A stretch of DNA of 64,000 bases from Streptomyces olindensis (GCA_000696115.1 JJOH01000009.1:1-64000); one strand, 5' to 3'. Counted from the first letter of the stretch, positions 16,759 to 25,838 are shown. The notes: a model not told the origin generated them from the sequence alone. Numbers and translations: made by a program.

Positions 16759-17709
16759 GTGTCCCCACCCCCGCCTCCCCTCGGCCGTGGCCGCAGACGT
16801 GCGGCGCAGGCCTTCGACGAGGCCCTCGACGACGCCGACCTCGTGGCCGCCCGCGGCGCGCTGGCGCAGGGCCGCTGGCAGAACGCCCGGTCCCTGCTGG
16901 TGCACACCGGGGACGACTGGGACCGCCGTGGCCACCGCGTCACGGTCCTCGCGCGGGAGTCCTACAGCGCCGCCTGGGCCCGCGAGTGGCTGCTCGCCGA
17001 ACCCGAGTCGGCCGACGCCGCCGTGCTGCTCGCCCTCGCCCAGGTCCGGCGCGTCCTGCACGGCAAGGGCAAGCCGGCGCCCGCCCGCGAGGCCTGCCGG
17101 CAGGCCGCCGAGCGGGTCCCCGCCGACCCCACCCCCTGGCTCGGCCTGCTGATGCTGGAGTGCGCCGCCGGCACCGACCAGGACGTGGTCCGGTCCTTCG
17201 AGCAGGTCCGCGCCCGGCACCCCGACCACCACCACGCCCACCACCTGATGGTCGCCCGCCTCGCCGGACGCCGCACCGAGGCCGGCCCGGACCCGCTGCA
17301 CGAGGTCTACGACTTCGCCAACTGGGCCGCCGAACAGGCACCCGCCGACTCCCCGCTCGCGATCCTCCCGGTCATCGCGCACGCCGAGCGCTACCGCGTG
17401 CTGGCCGCCGCCGGACACGAACCCGCCGACCCGGCCGCCTCGGGCCACTGGACCGGCCGCCGCGCCCGGCAGGTCATGAAGGCGGCGTTCGACTGGTGGC
17501 TGGAGTGGGAGCTGGAGGGCCACCCACGCCGGCTGATCGACCTGAACTTCCTCGCCCACGCCAAGTTCTGCGAGGGGCGGGGCGCCGAGGCCGCCGCCCT
17601 CTTCCACCGGATCGGCCGGTACGCCACCCCGGCGCCCTGGTCGTACCCGGACCGCGACCCGCACACCGCCTTCACCGCCGCCCGCGCCGGCGCGCTCGGC
17701 ACGGCCTGA
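16759..17709 (+). CDS. Conserved actinobacterial TPR-like hypothetical protein
   Basis: A 316-aa soluble protein from GTG at 16759, with GAGGAAG eight bases upstream. It is strongly helical, with repeated Ala/Leu/Arg pairs suggesting TPR-like repeats (WLLAEPESADAAVLLALAQ, then EACRQAAERVPADPTPWLGLL). A His-rich stretch PDHHHAHHL lies near residue 155. I do not recognise a named family beyond the TPR-like character. It sits 36 bases upstream of the APC permease on the same strand and may be cotranscribed. Confidence 0.7.
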   Translation: MSPPPPPLGRGRRRAAQAFDEALDDADLVAARGALAQGRWQNARSLLVHTGDDWDRRGHRVTVLARESYSAAWAREWLLAEPESADAAVLLALAQVRRVLHGKGKPAPAREACRQAAERVPADPTPWLGLLMLECAAGTDQDVVRSFEQVRARHPDHHHAHHLMVARLAGRRTEAGPDPLHEVYDFANWAAEQAPADSPLAILPVIAHAERYRVLAAAGHEPADPAASGHWTGRRARQVMKAAFDWWLEWELEGHPRRLIDLNFLAHAKFCEGRGAEAAALFHRIGRYATPAPWSYPDRDPHTAFTAARAGALGTA

Positions 17710-17745
17710 CACCCCCGGAATCCCACCAGTGAGGACGCTCTCCCG

Positions 17746-19281
17746 ATGACCACGGACAGTTCGAGCCCGAGCACAGCCGCCGCCGGCGGCATCAGCACCT
17801 TCAAGGGACAGGAGCGCGCCCTGCGCGCAGACCGGCTCGGCACCGGCGGACTGCTGCTCTCCGTCCTCGCCGCGACCGCCCCGCTCATGGTGGTCGCGGG
17901 TGTCATGCCCACCACATTCGCGGTGATGGGCATCGTCGGCCAGCCGCTGCTCTTCGTCGTCCTCGGCGTCGTCCTGATCCTGTTCAGCATCGGCTACGCC
18001 GAGATGAGCCGCCACGTCCACAACGCGGGCGCCTTCTACGCCTACATCTCCCGCGGCCTCGGCGGCACCGCCGGAGCGGGCGCCGCCCTGGTCGCCCTCG
18101 TCGCCTACAACGCGCTCCAGATCGGCATCTACGGCATCTTCGGCTTCGAGGTCTCCGGGCTCCTCGCCACCTACGCGGAGATCGAGGTCGCCTGGTGGAT
18201 ACCGGCCCTCGTGGCCGCGCTCGCCGTCGGCCTGCTCGGCTGGCTGAAGATCGACGTCAACGCGCGCGTGCTCGGCGTGCTGCTGGTCATCGAGGTGCTC
18301 CTCGTCGTCGTCTTCGACGTCGCCGCCCTCGCCGACCCCGGCAAGGAGGGCCTGTCGCTGCACGCCTTCAACCCCGACACCCTCACCGGCGCAGGCGTCG
18401 GCACCGCGCTCTGCTTCTGCATCGCCGCGTTCCTCGGCTTCGAGCAGGCACCCGTGTACGCCGAGGAGACCAGCCGCCCGCACGTCCTGGTGCCGCGCGT
18501 GATGTTCCTCGCCGTCGGCGGGGTCGCCGTGTTCTTCGCGCTGAGCAGCTGGGCCCTCACCGTCGCCACCGGCCCCTCCGCCATCGTCGGCACGTCCCAG
18601 AAGCAGAGCGCCGGACTGCTGTTCTTCCTCACCGAGTCCCGCCTCGGCGGCACCTTCACGGACGTCCTGCACGTCCTGTTCGTCACCGGCATGTTCGCGG
18701 CCCTGCTCAGCTTCCACAACGTCGTCGCCCGGTACGCCTTCGCCATGGGCCGCGAGGGCCTGCTGCCCGCCGCCTTCGGCCGCACCAGCGGCACCAGCGG
18801 CGCCCCCGGCACCGGCTCGCTGCTCCAGACCGTCGTCGCCGTGGTGGTCGTGATCGCCTTCGCGGTCGCCGACGACAAGCCGGTCGGCGACCCGACCGCT
18901 CCGGTCCTGCACCTGTTCACCTGGTTCGGCAACATCGGCGCCCTCGGCGTGATCGTGCTGATGGCGGCGGCCTCGCTGTCGGTCGTCGTCTTCTTCGTCC
19001 GCCGCGGAGCCGCGGGCGCCCAGGCCTGGCGGCTGGTCACCTCCGCGCTGGCCGGGATCGCCCTGCTCGTCATCGCCGGCTACACGGTCAAGGACTTCGA
19101 GGTGCTGGTCGGCGCCGGCCCGGACTCCTCGCTGAGCTGGGTGCTGCCCGGCACCATCGGCCTCGCCCTGGTCGCCGGCCTGGTCCTCGGCCTGGTGCTG
19201 CGGGCCCGGGCCCCCGAGAAGCACGCCCGGATCGGCCTCGGCAACGAGGCGTTCCAGCTGGAGAAGGCGGCCTCGTCCTGA
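17746..19281 (+). CDS. APC-family amino-acid permease
   Basis: A 511-aa integral membrane protein with about twelve to fourteen hydrophobic helices and the APC-family start TGGLLLSVLAATAPLMVVAG at about residue 33. Helix 6 carries FLGFEQAPVYAEE, the region that lines the substrate path in the family. Proton-coupled uptake or exchange of an amino acid or amine is likely; the substrate cannot be read. A hairpin terminator follows at 19321. Confidence 0.88.
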   Translation: MTTDSSSPSTAAAGGISTFKGQERALRADRLGTGGLLLSVLAATAPLMVVAGVMPTTFAVMGIVGQPLLFVVLGVVLILFSIGYAEMSRHVHNAGAFYAYISRGLGGTAGAGAALVALVAYNALQIGIYGIFGFEVSGLLATYAEIEVAWWIPALVAALAVGLLGWLKIDVNARVLGVLLVIEVLLVVVFDVAALADPGKEGLSLHAFNPDTLTGAGVGTALCFCIAAFLGFEQAPVYAEETSRPHVLVPRVMFLAVGGVAVFFALSSWALTVATGPSAIVGTSQKQSAGLLFFLTESRLGGTFTDVLHVLFVTGMFAALLSFHNVVARYAFAMGREGLLPAAFGRTSGTSGAPGTGSLLQTVVAVVVVIAFAVADDKPVGDPTAPVLHLFTWFGNIGALGVIVLMAAASLSVVVFFVRRGAAGAQAWRLVTSALAGIALLVIAGYTVKDFEVLVGAGPDSSLSWVLPGTIGLALVAGLVLGLVLRARAPEKHARIGLGNEAFQLEKAASS

Positions 19282-19320
19282 CCCCGCCCGCGTAAGAAGT
19301 GGTTACGGAACTCTGACGAG

Positions 19321-19355
19321 CACCCGCGGTCCCTGTCCTGAAGGGGCCGCGGGTG
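19321..19355 (+). terminator. Hairpin terminator after the permease
   Basis: Arms CACCCGCGGTCCC and GGGCCGCGGGTG pair with one mismatch around a 10-base loop, just before the next GTG start. Confidence 0.7.
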
Positions 19356-19368
19356 TTCGAATGAGTAC

Positions 19369-20118
19369 GTGAACGAGGACGTACCTGAGGGTGTGAAAGA
19401 AGGACCTCCCGCGGAACGGGGAACTCCGGTCGGCCGCCGCGTCTTCCTCGGCACCCTCGCCCTGGGCGCTCTCGGCGTGGTCGCCGCGCCCCCGCTGCAA
19501 CGCGGCCTGGAGGGCTTCCTCGGCAGCGCCGCCGACAAGGACCCCACCGGCCTGACCGGCCTGCTCCCGAACGGCGGCGGCTTCCGCTACTACTCGGTCG
19601 CCTCCTCCGTCCCGCGCAAGAACGCCGACACCTACCGCCTCACGGTCGACGGCCTGGTCGACCGCCCCACCACCTACACCCTGGCCGACCTCGAGGCCCT
19701 CCCGCAGACCCGCCTGGTCCGCGACGTCCAGTGCGTCACCGGCTGGCGCGTCCCCGACACCCCCTTCGAGGGCGTCCGCCTGTCCCGGCTGCTGGACGCG
19801 GCCGGGGTCCGCCCCACGGCCAAGGCCGTCCGCTTCACCTGCTTCGACGGCACGTACACCGAGAGCCTCACCCTCGCCCAGGCCCGCCGCGCGGACGTCC
19901 TGGTCGCCCTGCGCATGCAGGACAAGGACCTCGGCCACGCCCACGGCGGCCCCGTCCGCCTCTACGTCGCGCCCATGTACTTCTACAAGTCCGCCAAGTG
20001 GCTGTCCGGCATCACCCTCACCGACGAGGTCCGCCCCGGCTACTGGGAGAAGCGCGGCTACGACATCGACGCCTGGGTGGGCCGCTCGAACGGACGCGAC
20101 GATGAGCCTACGAGCTGA
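19369..20118 (+). CDS. Molybdopterin-dependent oxidoreductase (sulfite-oxidase fold, MsrP/YedY-like)
   Basis: A 249-aa protein of the sulfite-oxidase-fold molybdoenzymes. Cys122 in DVQCVTGWRV is the expected molybdenum ligand. The N-terminus carries GRRVFLGTLALGALGVVAAPP, a twin-arginine signal or signal anchor, so the enzyme acts outside the membrane. The start is GTG at 19369. Its end overlaps by 17 bases the gene for a four-helix cytochrome b, so the two should form an enzyme and membrane electron carrier pair, as with MsrPQ, which repairs methionine sulfoxide. The physiological substrate here is not known. Confidence 0.85.
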   Translation: MNEDVPEGVKEGPPAERGTPVGRRVFLGTLALGALGVVAAPPLQRGLEGFLGSAADKDPTGLTGLLPNGGGFRYYSVASSVPRKNADTYRLTVDGLVDRPTTYTLADLEALPQTRLVRDVQCVTGWRVPDTPFEGVRLSRLLDAAGVRPTAKAVRFTCFDGTYTESLTLAQARRADVLVALRMQDKDLGHAHGGPVRLYVAPMYFYKSAKWLSGITLTDEVRPGYWEKRGYDIDAWVGRSNGRDDEPTS

Positions 20119-20716
20119 CACCCCGGTCACCGTCCGGCGCTTCAGCCGGGCCGAGCGCTGGGTGCACCGCACGACGGCCGCGCTCATGGGCGTCTGCGTA
20201 CTGACGGCGGCCTGCCTCTACGTCCCCCAGCTCGCCGAACTCGTCGGCCGCCGCGCCCTCGTCGTCACGCTGCACATCTGGGCCGGACTCGCCCTGCCCG
20301 TCCCCGTCCTGGCGGGCCTGGTCTCCCGCGCCTTTCGCGCCGACCTCGGCCACCTCAACCGCTTCGGCCCCCACGACCGCACCTGGCTGCGCGCCGCCCT
20401 GCACCGCGACAAGCGCCCCGCGTCCCGCCCCGCCGGCAAGTTCAACGCGGGCCAGAAGATCTACGCGTCCTGGATCGCCGGCGCCACCCTCGTCATGCTC
20501 GGCACCGGCCTGATGATGTGGTTCACCCACCTCACCCCCCTGCTCTGGCGCACCAGCGCGACCTTCGTCCACGACTGGCTGGCCCTCACGATCGGCATCG
20601 TCCTGGCCGGCCACATCGGCATGGCCCTGGCGGACCCGGAGTCCCGCAAGGGCATGCGCACCGGCAGGGTGACCAGAGAGTGGGCGGACAGAGAGCACCC
20701 TTTGTGGCGCCGGTAG
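20102..20716 (+). CDS. Cytochrome b/b6 domain membrane protein, redox partner of the molybdoenzyme
   Basis: A 204-aa protein with four hydrophobic helices and histidines placed to bind heme: H22 (RWVHRTTA), H58 region (TLHIWAGLA), H155 region (FVHDWLAL) and H169 region (AGHIGMALAD). ATG at 20102 lies inside the end of the upstream gene, giving tight coupling. It resembles cytochrome b subunits of formate dehydrogenase and of MsrQ-like partners. It probably passes quinol electrons to the exported molybdoenzyme. Confidence 0.82.
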   Translation: MSLRADTPVTVRRFSRAERWVHRTTAALMGVCVLTAACLYVPQLAELVGRRALVVTLHIWAGLALPVPVLAGLVSRAFRADLGHLNRFGPHDRTWLRAALHRDKRPASRPAGKFNAGQKIYASWIAGATLVMLGTGLMMWFTHLTPLLWRTSATFVHDWLALTIGIVLAGHIGMALADPESRKGMRTGRVTREWADREHPLWRR

Positions 20717-20720
20717 GCAA

Positions 20721-20735
20721 CGCCCCTCAGGGGCG
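20721..20735 (+). terminator. Short hairpin after the cytochrome b gene
   Basis: CGCCCC TCA GGGGCG forms a 6-bp stem immediately after the stop. It overlaps the start of the dispersed repeat at 20730. Confidence 0.45.
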
Positions 20736-20766
20736 CGGGGAACTGCGCGACAAGCCACGACGCACC
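20730..20766 (+). repeat. 37-base dispersed intergenic repeat, copy 2
   Basis: Matches 7464-7500 on the opposite strand with three mismatches in 37. Located between the cytochrome b gene and the convergent idnD gene. Confidence 0.7.
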
Positions 20767-20792
20767 CGCACCCGCCCGCGACCGGCACAGCC

Positions 20793-21824
20793 CTACGGCG
20801 CCGGGGCGAATTCCAACAACACCTTGCACGCCCGACTCCGATCAGCGGCCAGCACGAACGCCGACTCGGCCTCCCCCACGGGAACCACCGCACTGACCAG
20901 CCCGTCGAACCCCGGCTCAGCCGCCAGCAGGCCCAACGCATCGTCGAACTCCGCGTCGAACCGGAACGCTCCCCGCAGCGCGATCTCCCGGCTCACGACG
21001 AGATTCCCCGCGAACGGACTCTGCCCCGCCGGCAACATCCCCAGCTGCACGACGACTCCGCCGCGCCGCACCCGCCGCAGACACGTGTCCAGCCCCGGGG
21101 CCACCCCGGACGCCTCGATCGCGACATCCACCTCGGACGGCCACCCGGGGTCGTCGGGATCATCGGCCCGGACGAGGGTGTCGGCGCCCGCGGCCGAGGC
21201 GTATGCCAGGGCGGCCGGGAGCAGGTCCGTCACGGTGACCCGGGCGGCGCCCGCCGCCTTCGCCGCCGCGACCACCAGACACCCGATGGGCCCGGCCCCG
21301 GTCACCAGCACATGCCGGCCGGCCACGTCCCCGGCCCGCCGCACCGCGTGCAGCGCGACGGCCAGGGGTTCGGCGAGCGCGGCCCGCCGCAGCCCGAGCC
21401 CCTCCGGCAGGGTCCGCAGTTGCTCGCAGGGCACGACCACCCGCGCCGCGAACCCGCCCTGTACGTGCGGAAAGCGCGCCGCACTGCCCAGGTACCGGGT
21501 GTCCCGGCAGACGTTCCGCCGCCCGCTTTCGCACTCCGGGCACACCCCGCAGGGCGTCGCCGGATGTACGGCGACGGGCGTACCCGGCGCCGGACCCGAC
21601 GCGCCGGCCCCGTACTCCACGACGGTGCCCACGACCTCGTGCCCGAGCACCATCGGCTCCCGCAGCCGGAAGTCACCGACCCCGCCGTGCCGCCAGTAGT
21701 GCAGATCGGAGCCGCACACCCCGCCGTACCGGACGGCCACCAGCGCCTGCCCGGGCCCGGGCACCGGCACCGGCAGCTCCGCCACGCGCAGGTCGCCCCG
21801 ACCGTGGATCACACAACCCAGCAT
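20793..21824 (-). CDS. idnD: L-idonate 5-dehydrogenase (zinc-dependent MDR)
   Basis: A 343-aa zinc medium-chain dehydrogenase. The catalytic-zinc region GGVCGSDLHYWRHG (Cys about 37) and GHEVVG (about 62), the structural-zinc block CGVCPECESGRRNVC (four Cys, about 92-106) and the Rossmann GAGPIG (about 171) are all present. It should oxidise L-idonate to 5-keto-D-gluconate. ATG at 21824 follows GGGAGGC. It is the last gene of the gntK-gntP-idnO-idnD unit, which supports the substrate. A related polyol dehydrogenase is the alternative. Confidence 0.85.
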   Translation of the reverse strand: MLGCVIHGRGDLRVAELPVPVPGPGQALVAVRYGGVCGSDLHYWRHGGVGDFRLREPMVLGHEVVGTVVEYGAGASGPAPGTPVAVHPATPCGVCPECESGRRNVCRDTRYLGSAARFPHVQGGFAARVVVPCEQLRTLPEGLGLRRAALAEPLAVALHAVRRAGDVAGRHVLVTGAGPIGCLVVAAAKAAGAARVTVTDLLPAALAYASAAGADTLVRADDPDDPGWPSEVDVAIEASGVAPGLDTCLRRVRRGGVVVQLGMLPAGQSPFAGNLVVSREIALRGAFRFDAEFDDALGLLAAEPGFDGLVSAVVPVGEAESAFVLAADRSRACKVLLEFAPAP

Positions 21825-21844
21825 CACAGCCTCCCGGCAGCCGG

Positions 21845-22609
21845 TCACAGCACGCTCGTCATTCCGCCGTCGACGTACAGCACCTGCCCGCTGACGAAGT
21901 CCGCGGCGGGGGAGGCGAGGAACAGCACCCCGCCCACCAGGTCCCGCGTACGTCCCCAGCGCCCGGCCGGGGTACGCCGACGCACCCAGGAGCTGAACTC
22001 CTCGTCCTCCACCAGCGGCCGGGTCAGCTCGGTCTCGATGTAGCCGGGGCCCAGCCCGTTGACCTGGACCCCGTGCGGCCCCCAGTCGGCGCACATGCCC
22101 TTGGTGAGCATCTTCAGCGCGCCCTTGGTGGCGGCGTACGGCGCGATCCCGGGCCGCACGACCTCGCTCTGCAGCGAGCAGATGTTGATGATCTTCCCGT
22201 GGCCGCGTTCCGTCATCCGGCGCGCGGCCTCCCGTCCGACCAGGAAGGCGCTGGTCAGGTTGGTGTCCAGGATCCGGTGCCAGTCGGCGTCGGCGAACTC
22301 CAGCAGCGGGGCGCGCAGTTGCATGCCCGCGTTGTTGACGAGGATGTCGAGCGGGCCCACCCGCTCCTCGACCTCGGCGACCCCCGAGGCCACCGAGGGT
22401 CCGTCAGTCACGTCGAACGCGGCCGTGTGCACCCGGTCGCCGGGCAGCTCGCCGGCGGCCTCGGCCAGCCGGTCCTTGTCGCGTCCGTTCAGCACGACCG
22501 TGCAGCCGGCCTCCGCCAGACCGCGGGCCAGAGCCAGTCCGATGCCCCGGCTGGAGCCGGTCACCAGGGCCGTCCGGCCGCTGATGTCGAAGAGGGGGTG
22601 AGCCGTCAT
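21845..22609 (-). CDS. idnO: Gluconate 5-dehydrogenase (SDR)
   Basis: A 254-aa classical SDR. The N-terminus FDISGRTALVTGSSRGIG carries the cofactor motif, NNAG is at about residue 90, and the catalytic YAATK lies near 155-159. Close resemblance to IdnO/Gno proteins plus its place between gntP and idnD support reduction of 5-keto-D-gluconate to D-gluconate. It starts 13 bases after the gntP stop and ends 20 bases before idnD. Confidence 0.88.
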   Translation of the reverse strand: MTAHPLFDISGRTALVTGSSRGIGLALARGLAEAGCTVVLNGRDKDRLAEAAGELPGDRVHTAAFDVTDGPSVASGVAEVEERVGPLDILVNNAGMQLRAPLLEFADADWHRILDTNLTSAFLVGREAARRMTERGHGKIINICSLQSEVVRPGIAPYAATKGALKMLTKGMCADWGPHGVQVNGLGPGYIETELTRPLVEDEEFSSWVRRRTPAGRWGRTRDLVGGVLFLASPAADFVSGQVLYVDGGMTSVL

Positions 22610-22622
22610 CGCCGCAGCGCTC

Positions 22623-24020
22623 CTAGATCACGAGGGACAACAGAAGGACGATGCCGCCCGCGACCACGGAGATGATGCACTCCATGACCGACCAGGTCTT
22701 AAGGTTCTGGCCGACGCTGAGCCCGAAGTACTCCTTGACCAGCCAGAACCCGGCGTCGTTGACATGGCTCAGGAAGAGCGAGCCGGCGCCGATGGCGAGG
22801 ACCAGCAGAGCGGTGTGCGTGGTCGACATGTCGGCCGCGAGCGGGGCGACCAGACCGGCGGCCGACACCGTCGCCACCGTCGCCGAACCGGTGGCCAGCC
22901 GGATCGCCACCGCGATCAGCCAGGCCAGCAGCAGCGCCGGGATGGACCAGTCCTCGGAGATCTCCAGGACCATCTGGCCCACACCGGAGTCGATCAGCGT
23001 CTGCTTGAAGCCGCCGCCCGCGCCGACGATCAGCAGGATGCCCGCGATCGGCCCGAGGCTCTTCTCGACCAGCGGCGAGATCCGCTCCTTGGAGAACCCG
23101 GCGGGCCGCAGCAGCGTGAAGATGCCGACCAGCACCGAGGCGAGCAGCGCGATCATCGGGGCGCCGATGACGTCGAAGACGCGCTGGACCAGGTTCTCCG
23201 GGTCGTCCACGACGATGTCGACCAGCGCCTTGGCCAGCATCAGGATCACCGGCAGCAGCACCGTGAACAGCGTGGCGCCGAAGCCGGGACGCTTGTCCAG
23301 CTCCTCGGAGGCACGCTGCGGGATCATCTTGTCGGGGGCGGGGACGTCCACCCAGCGGGCCGCGTACTTCGAGAACAGCGGACCGGCGATGATCACGGTG
23401 GGTATGGCGACGAGGACGCCGAGCGCCAGCGTCACCCCGAGGTCGGCCTTGACCGCGTCGATCGCGACCAGCGGCCCGGGGTGCGGCGGCACCAGGCCGT
23501 GCATCACGGACAGGCCCGCGAGCGCCGGGACGCCGATGCGCATCAGCGAGTAGTTGCCGCGCTTGGCGACCATGAGCACCACCGGGATCAGCAGCACGAT
23601 GCCGACCTCGAAGAACAGCGGCAGTCCGATCACGGAGGCGATGAGCACCATCGCCCACGGCATCGACCGCCCGCCGGCCTTCGCCAGGATGGTGTCGACG
23701 ACCTGGTCGGCGCCGCCGGAGTCGGCGAGCATCTTGCCGAGGATCGCACCGAGGGCGATGAGCACACCGACGCCGGCGACCGTGGAGCCGAGGCCGGTGC
23801 TGAAGCTGGTGAGGACCTTGTCCAGGGGCGCCCCGGCGATCGCGCCGAGCGCCAGCGACCCGATGGTCAGCGCCAGGAAGGCGTGCAGCTTGAACTTGGT
23901 GATGAGCAGGACGATGACGGCGATGCCCGCCAGGACGGCGATGCCCAGCTGAGCGTGGCCGGCCGAGGTGATCGGCTCGGGTGCGTCCGCTGCCAGCATC
24001 TCGACGCTGAGTCTGGTCAC
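22623..24020 (-). CDS. gntP: Gluconate permease (GntP family)
   Basis: A 465-aa membrane protein with about twelve to fourteen helices and GntP-family blocks GLPLFFEVGIVLLIPV, HGLVPPHPGPL, TGSATVATVSAAG and SHVNDAGFWLVKEYF. Proton-coupled uptake of D-gluconate is expected. GTG at 24020 has AAGGG about nine bases upstream; an internal ATG at MLAADAP is less likely. It follows gntK by 54 bases in the operon. Confidence 0.92.
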   Translation of the reverse strand: MTRLSVEMLAADAPEPITSAGHAQLGIAVLAGIAVIVLLITKFKLHAFLALTIGSLALGAIAGAPLDKVLTSFSTGLGSTVAGVGVLIALGAILGKMLADSGGADQVVDTILAKAGGRSMPWAMVLIASVIGLPLFFEVGIVLLIPVVLMVAKRGNYSLMRIGVPALAGLSVMHGLVPPHPGPLVAIDAVKADLGVTLALGVLVAIPTVIIAGPLFSKYAARWVDVPAPDKMIPQRASEELDKRPGFGATLFTVLLPVILMLAKALVDIVVDDPENLVQRVFDVIGAPMIALLASVLVGIFTLLRPAGFSKERISPLVEKSLGPIAGILLIVGAGGGFKQTLIDSGVGQMVLEISEDWSIPALLLAWLIAVAIRLATGSATVATVSAAGLVAPLAADMSTTHTALLVLAIGAGSLFLSHVNDAGFWLVKEYFGLSVGQNLKTWSVMECIISVVAGGIVLLLSLVI

Positions 24021-24074
24021 GGTTGGGGTTCCCTTGTGTTGGGGGGAGTCGGGGGAAGGGGGGACCGGAAAGGG

Positions 24075-24593
24075 CTAGAGGATCGGCTCGGGGAGCGAGC
24101 TGAGGGCGTGCAGCGCCCGCTCGGTGATCTCCTCCGGGCTGCCCGAGACGTCCACGGCGACTCCCGCCTCGTCCGCCTGGAGCGGCTGGAGCGTGGCGAA
24201 CTGGGAGTCGAGCAGCGCCGTGGGCATGAAGTGCCCCTGCCGGTGCGACATCCGGTCCTCGATCAGCGCGCGGTCGCCCGTGAGGTGCACGAAGACCACG
24301 CCGGGCGCGGCGGACCGCAGCCGGTCGCGGTACGACCGCTTCAGCGCCGAGCAGCTGACCACCCCGCCGAGCCCGGCCCGCCCGTGCGCCCAGTCACCGA
24401 TGGCGTCCAGCCAGGGCCACCGGTCCTCGTCGGTGAGCGGCGTCCCGGCCGACATCTTGGCGATGTTGGCCGGCGGGTGGAAGTCGTCGGCCTCGGCGTA
24501 CGGAACGCCGAGCCGGGCCGCGAGCAGGGGACCGATGGTGGTCTTGCCGGTGCCCGCGACGCCCATGACCACGACGACGTGGGGGGTGTTCAT
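24075..24593 (-). CDS. gntK: Gluconokinase
   Basis: A 172-aa small P-loop kinase that phosphorylates D-gluconate to 6-phosphogluconate for the pentose phosphate pathway. The P-loop GVAGTGKTT is at about residue 11, followed by the substrate motif EADDFHPPANIAKMSAGTPL and the Walker-B-like SCSALKRSYRD. ATG at 24593 has GAGGC upstream; an earlier start would read through the inverted repeat at 24619. It is the first gene of the gluconate/idonate unit. Confidence 0.93.
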   Translation of the reverse strand: MNTPHVVVVMGVAGTGKTTIGPLLAARLGVPYAEADDFHPPANIAKMSAGTPLTDEDRWPWLDAIGDWAHGRAGLGGVVSCSALKRSYRDRLRSAAPGVVFVHLTGDRALIEDRMSHRQGHFMPTALLDSQFATLQPLQADEAGVAVDVSGSPEEITERALHALSSLPEPIL

Positions 24594-24618
24594 CGCTGCC
24601 TCACTGTCTGCTGTCTTC

Positions 24619-24637
24619 GTCGACACGTGATGTCGAC
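24619..24637. promoter_or_regulatory. Inverted repeat upstream of gntK (candidate operator)
   Basis: GTCGACA-cgtga-TGTCGAC is a perfect 7-bp inverted repeat 26 bases upstream of the gntK start and about 94 bases before the divergent gntR. Its position suits repression of the gnt operon by the adjacent GntR. A weaker match to FadR-type sites (GTCTGAC at 24687) lies closer to gntR. Confidence 0.5.
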
Positions 24638-24730
24638 GCAACTGAAACCCATTAGGTACGACGAATTCAAGAGGTCGTGATGAATAAGTCTGACTTTTTG
24701 TCTCCGTGATCTACCCCGTACGCTGAGTGC

Positions 24731-25432
24731 ATGACCACACCGGGCCGGGGGCTGCACGGCCGCGTACTGGACACCCTCGGCCCCGAGATCACCGCCGGCG
24801 AGTATCCGCCGGGCAGTGTGCTGCGCACGGACGAACTCGCCCAGCGTTTCGACGTATCACGCTCCGTGATGCGTGAGGCGGTCCGCGTCCTGGAGTCCAT
24901 GCACCTGGTCGAGTCCCGCCGCCGCGTCGGCGTCACCGTCCGCCCCATGGCCGAGTGGAACGTCTACGACCCGCAGGTCATCCGCTGGCGCCTGGCCGGC
25001 GCCGACCGCCCCCGGCAACTGCGCTCCCTCACGGTGCTGCGCTCGGCGATCGAACCCGTCGCGGCCGGCCTCGCCGCCCGGCACGCCACGGCCGAGCAGT
25101 GCGCCGAGCTCACCGAGTGCGCCCTCGGCATGGTCGCCAACTCACGCGGTCACAAACTGGAGGAGTACCTCGTCCACGACGTCGCCTTCCACCGCGTCAT
25201 CCTGGACGCCTCCGGCAACGAGATGTTCGCGCGCCTCGGCGATGTCGTCGCCGAGGTCCTGGCCGGCCGCACCCACCACGACGTGATGTTCGAGGACCCA
25301 GACCCGGCCGCCGTCACCCTGCACGTCCAGGTCGCCGAGGCGGTCCGCGCGGGCGACGCGGCCCGGGCCGAGGAACTGACCCGCGAGATCACGGTCGGCG
25401 CCCTCCAGGAACTGGACATCCTGGCGCCGTAA
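24731..25432 (+). CDS. gntR: FadR-subfamily GntR regulator of the gluconate operon
   Basis: A 233-aa regulator. The winged helix-turn-helix (LRTDELAQRFDVSRSVMREAVRVLESMHLV) spans about residues 31-60, followed by an all-helical FCD effector domain with metal-ligand-type residues (HDVAFH at about 148). It is transcribed away from gntK, the usual arrangement for a local repressor. Gluconate or 6-phosphogluconate is the likely inducer, by analogy with the GntR known from S. coelicolor. Confidence 0.9.
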   Translation: MTTPGRGLHGRVLDTLGPEITAGEYPPGSVLRTDELAQRFDVSRSVMREAVRVLESMHLVESRRRVGVTVRPMAEWNVYDPQVIRWRLAGADRPRQLRSLTVLRSAIEPVAAGLAARHATAEQCAELTECALGMVANSRGHKLEEYLVHDVAFHRVILDASGNEMFARLGDVVAEVLAGRTHHDVMFEDPDPAAVTLHVQVAEAVRAGDAARAEELTREITVGALQELDILAP

Positions 25433-25463
25433 GGCCGCTACCGCAGGAACCGCCGTAGGACCG

Positions 25464-25838
25464 CTACGGCAGGAACTCCCCGTCGACGTACACCCACGCC
25501 CCGTCGACCCGCTCGAACCGGCTCCGCTCGTGCAGCGACCCGCCCCGGTACGACGCCCGGAACTCCACGGTCCCGGTGGAGTGGAACGCCGAGCCGTCCC
25601 GCGTGTCCAGGATCTCCAGTCCGGTCCACCGCATCGCCGGATCCAGCTCCAGCGTCCCGGGACGCGTTCGCGGGTGCCACGTCCGCAGCAGATACCCGGT
25701 GTCCCCCTGCACGAAGGCGCAGTACCGCGACCGCATCAGCGCCTCCGCGGTGGGCGCGGCGGCGGACCCGGAGTGGAAGCGCCCGCAGCACGCCCCGTAG
25801 GCCTCGGGGAGCCCGCACGGGCAGGAACGCCTGGTCAT
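25464..25838 (-). CDS. YchJ-like SEC-C protein (UPF0225)
   Basis: A 124-aa protein of the UPF0225/YchJ family. It opens with the SEC-C-like cysteine motif CPCG...YGACCGRFH and continues with the NTF2-like fold typical of the family (LMRSRYCAFVQGDTGYLLRTWHP). ATG at 25838 follows GAGGTG closely; the longer frame would run into the hairpin downstream of tRNA-Leu. Function unknown; the cysteines probably bind zinc. Confidence 0.85.
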   Translation of the reverse strand: MTRRSCPCGLPEAYGACCGRFHSGSAAAPTAEALMRSRYCAFVQGDTGYLLRTWHPRTRPGTLELDPAMRWTGLEILDTRDGSAFHSTGTVEFRASYRGGSLHERSRFERVDGAWVYVDGEFLP

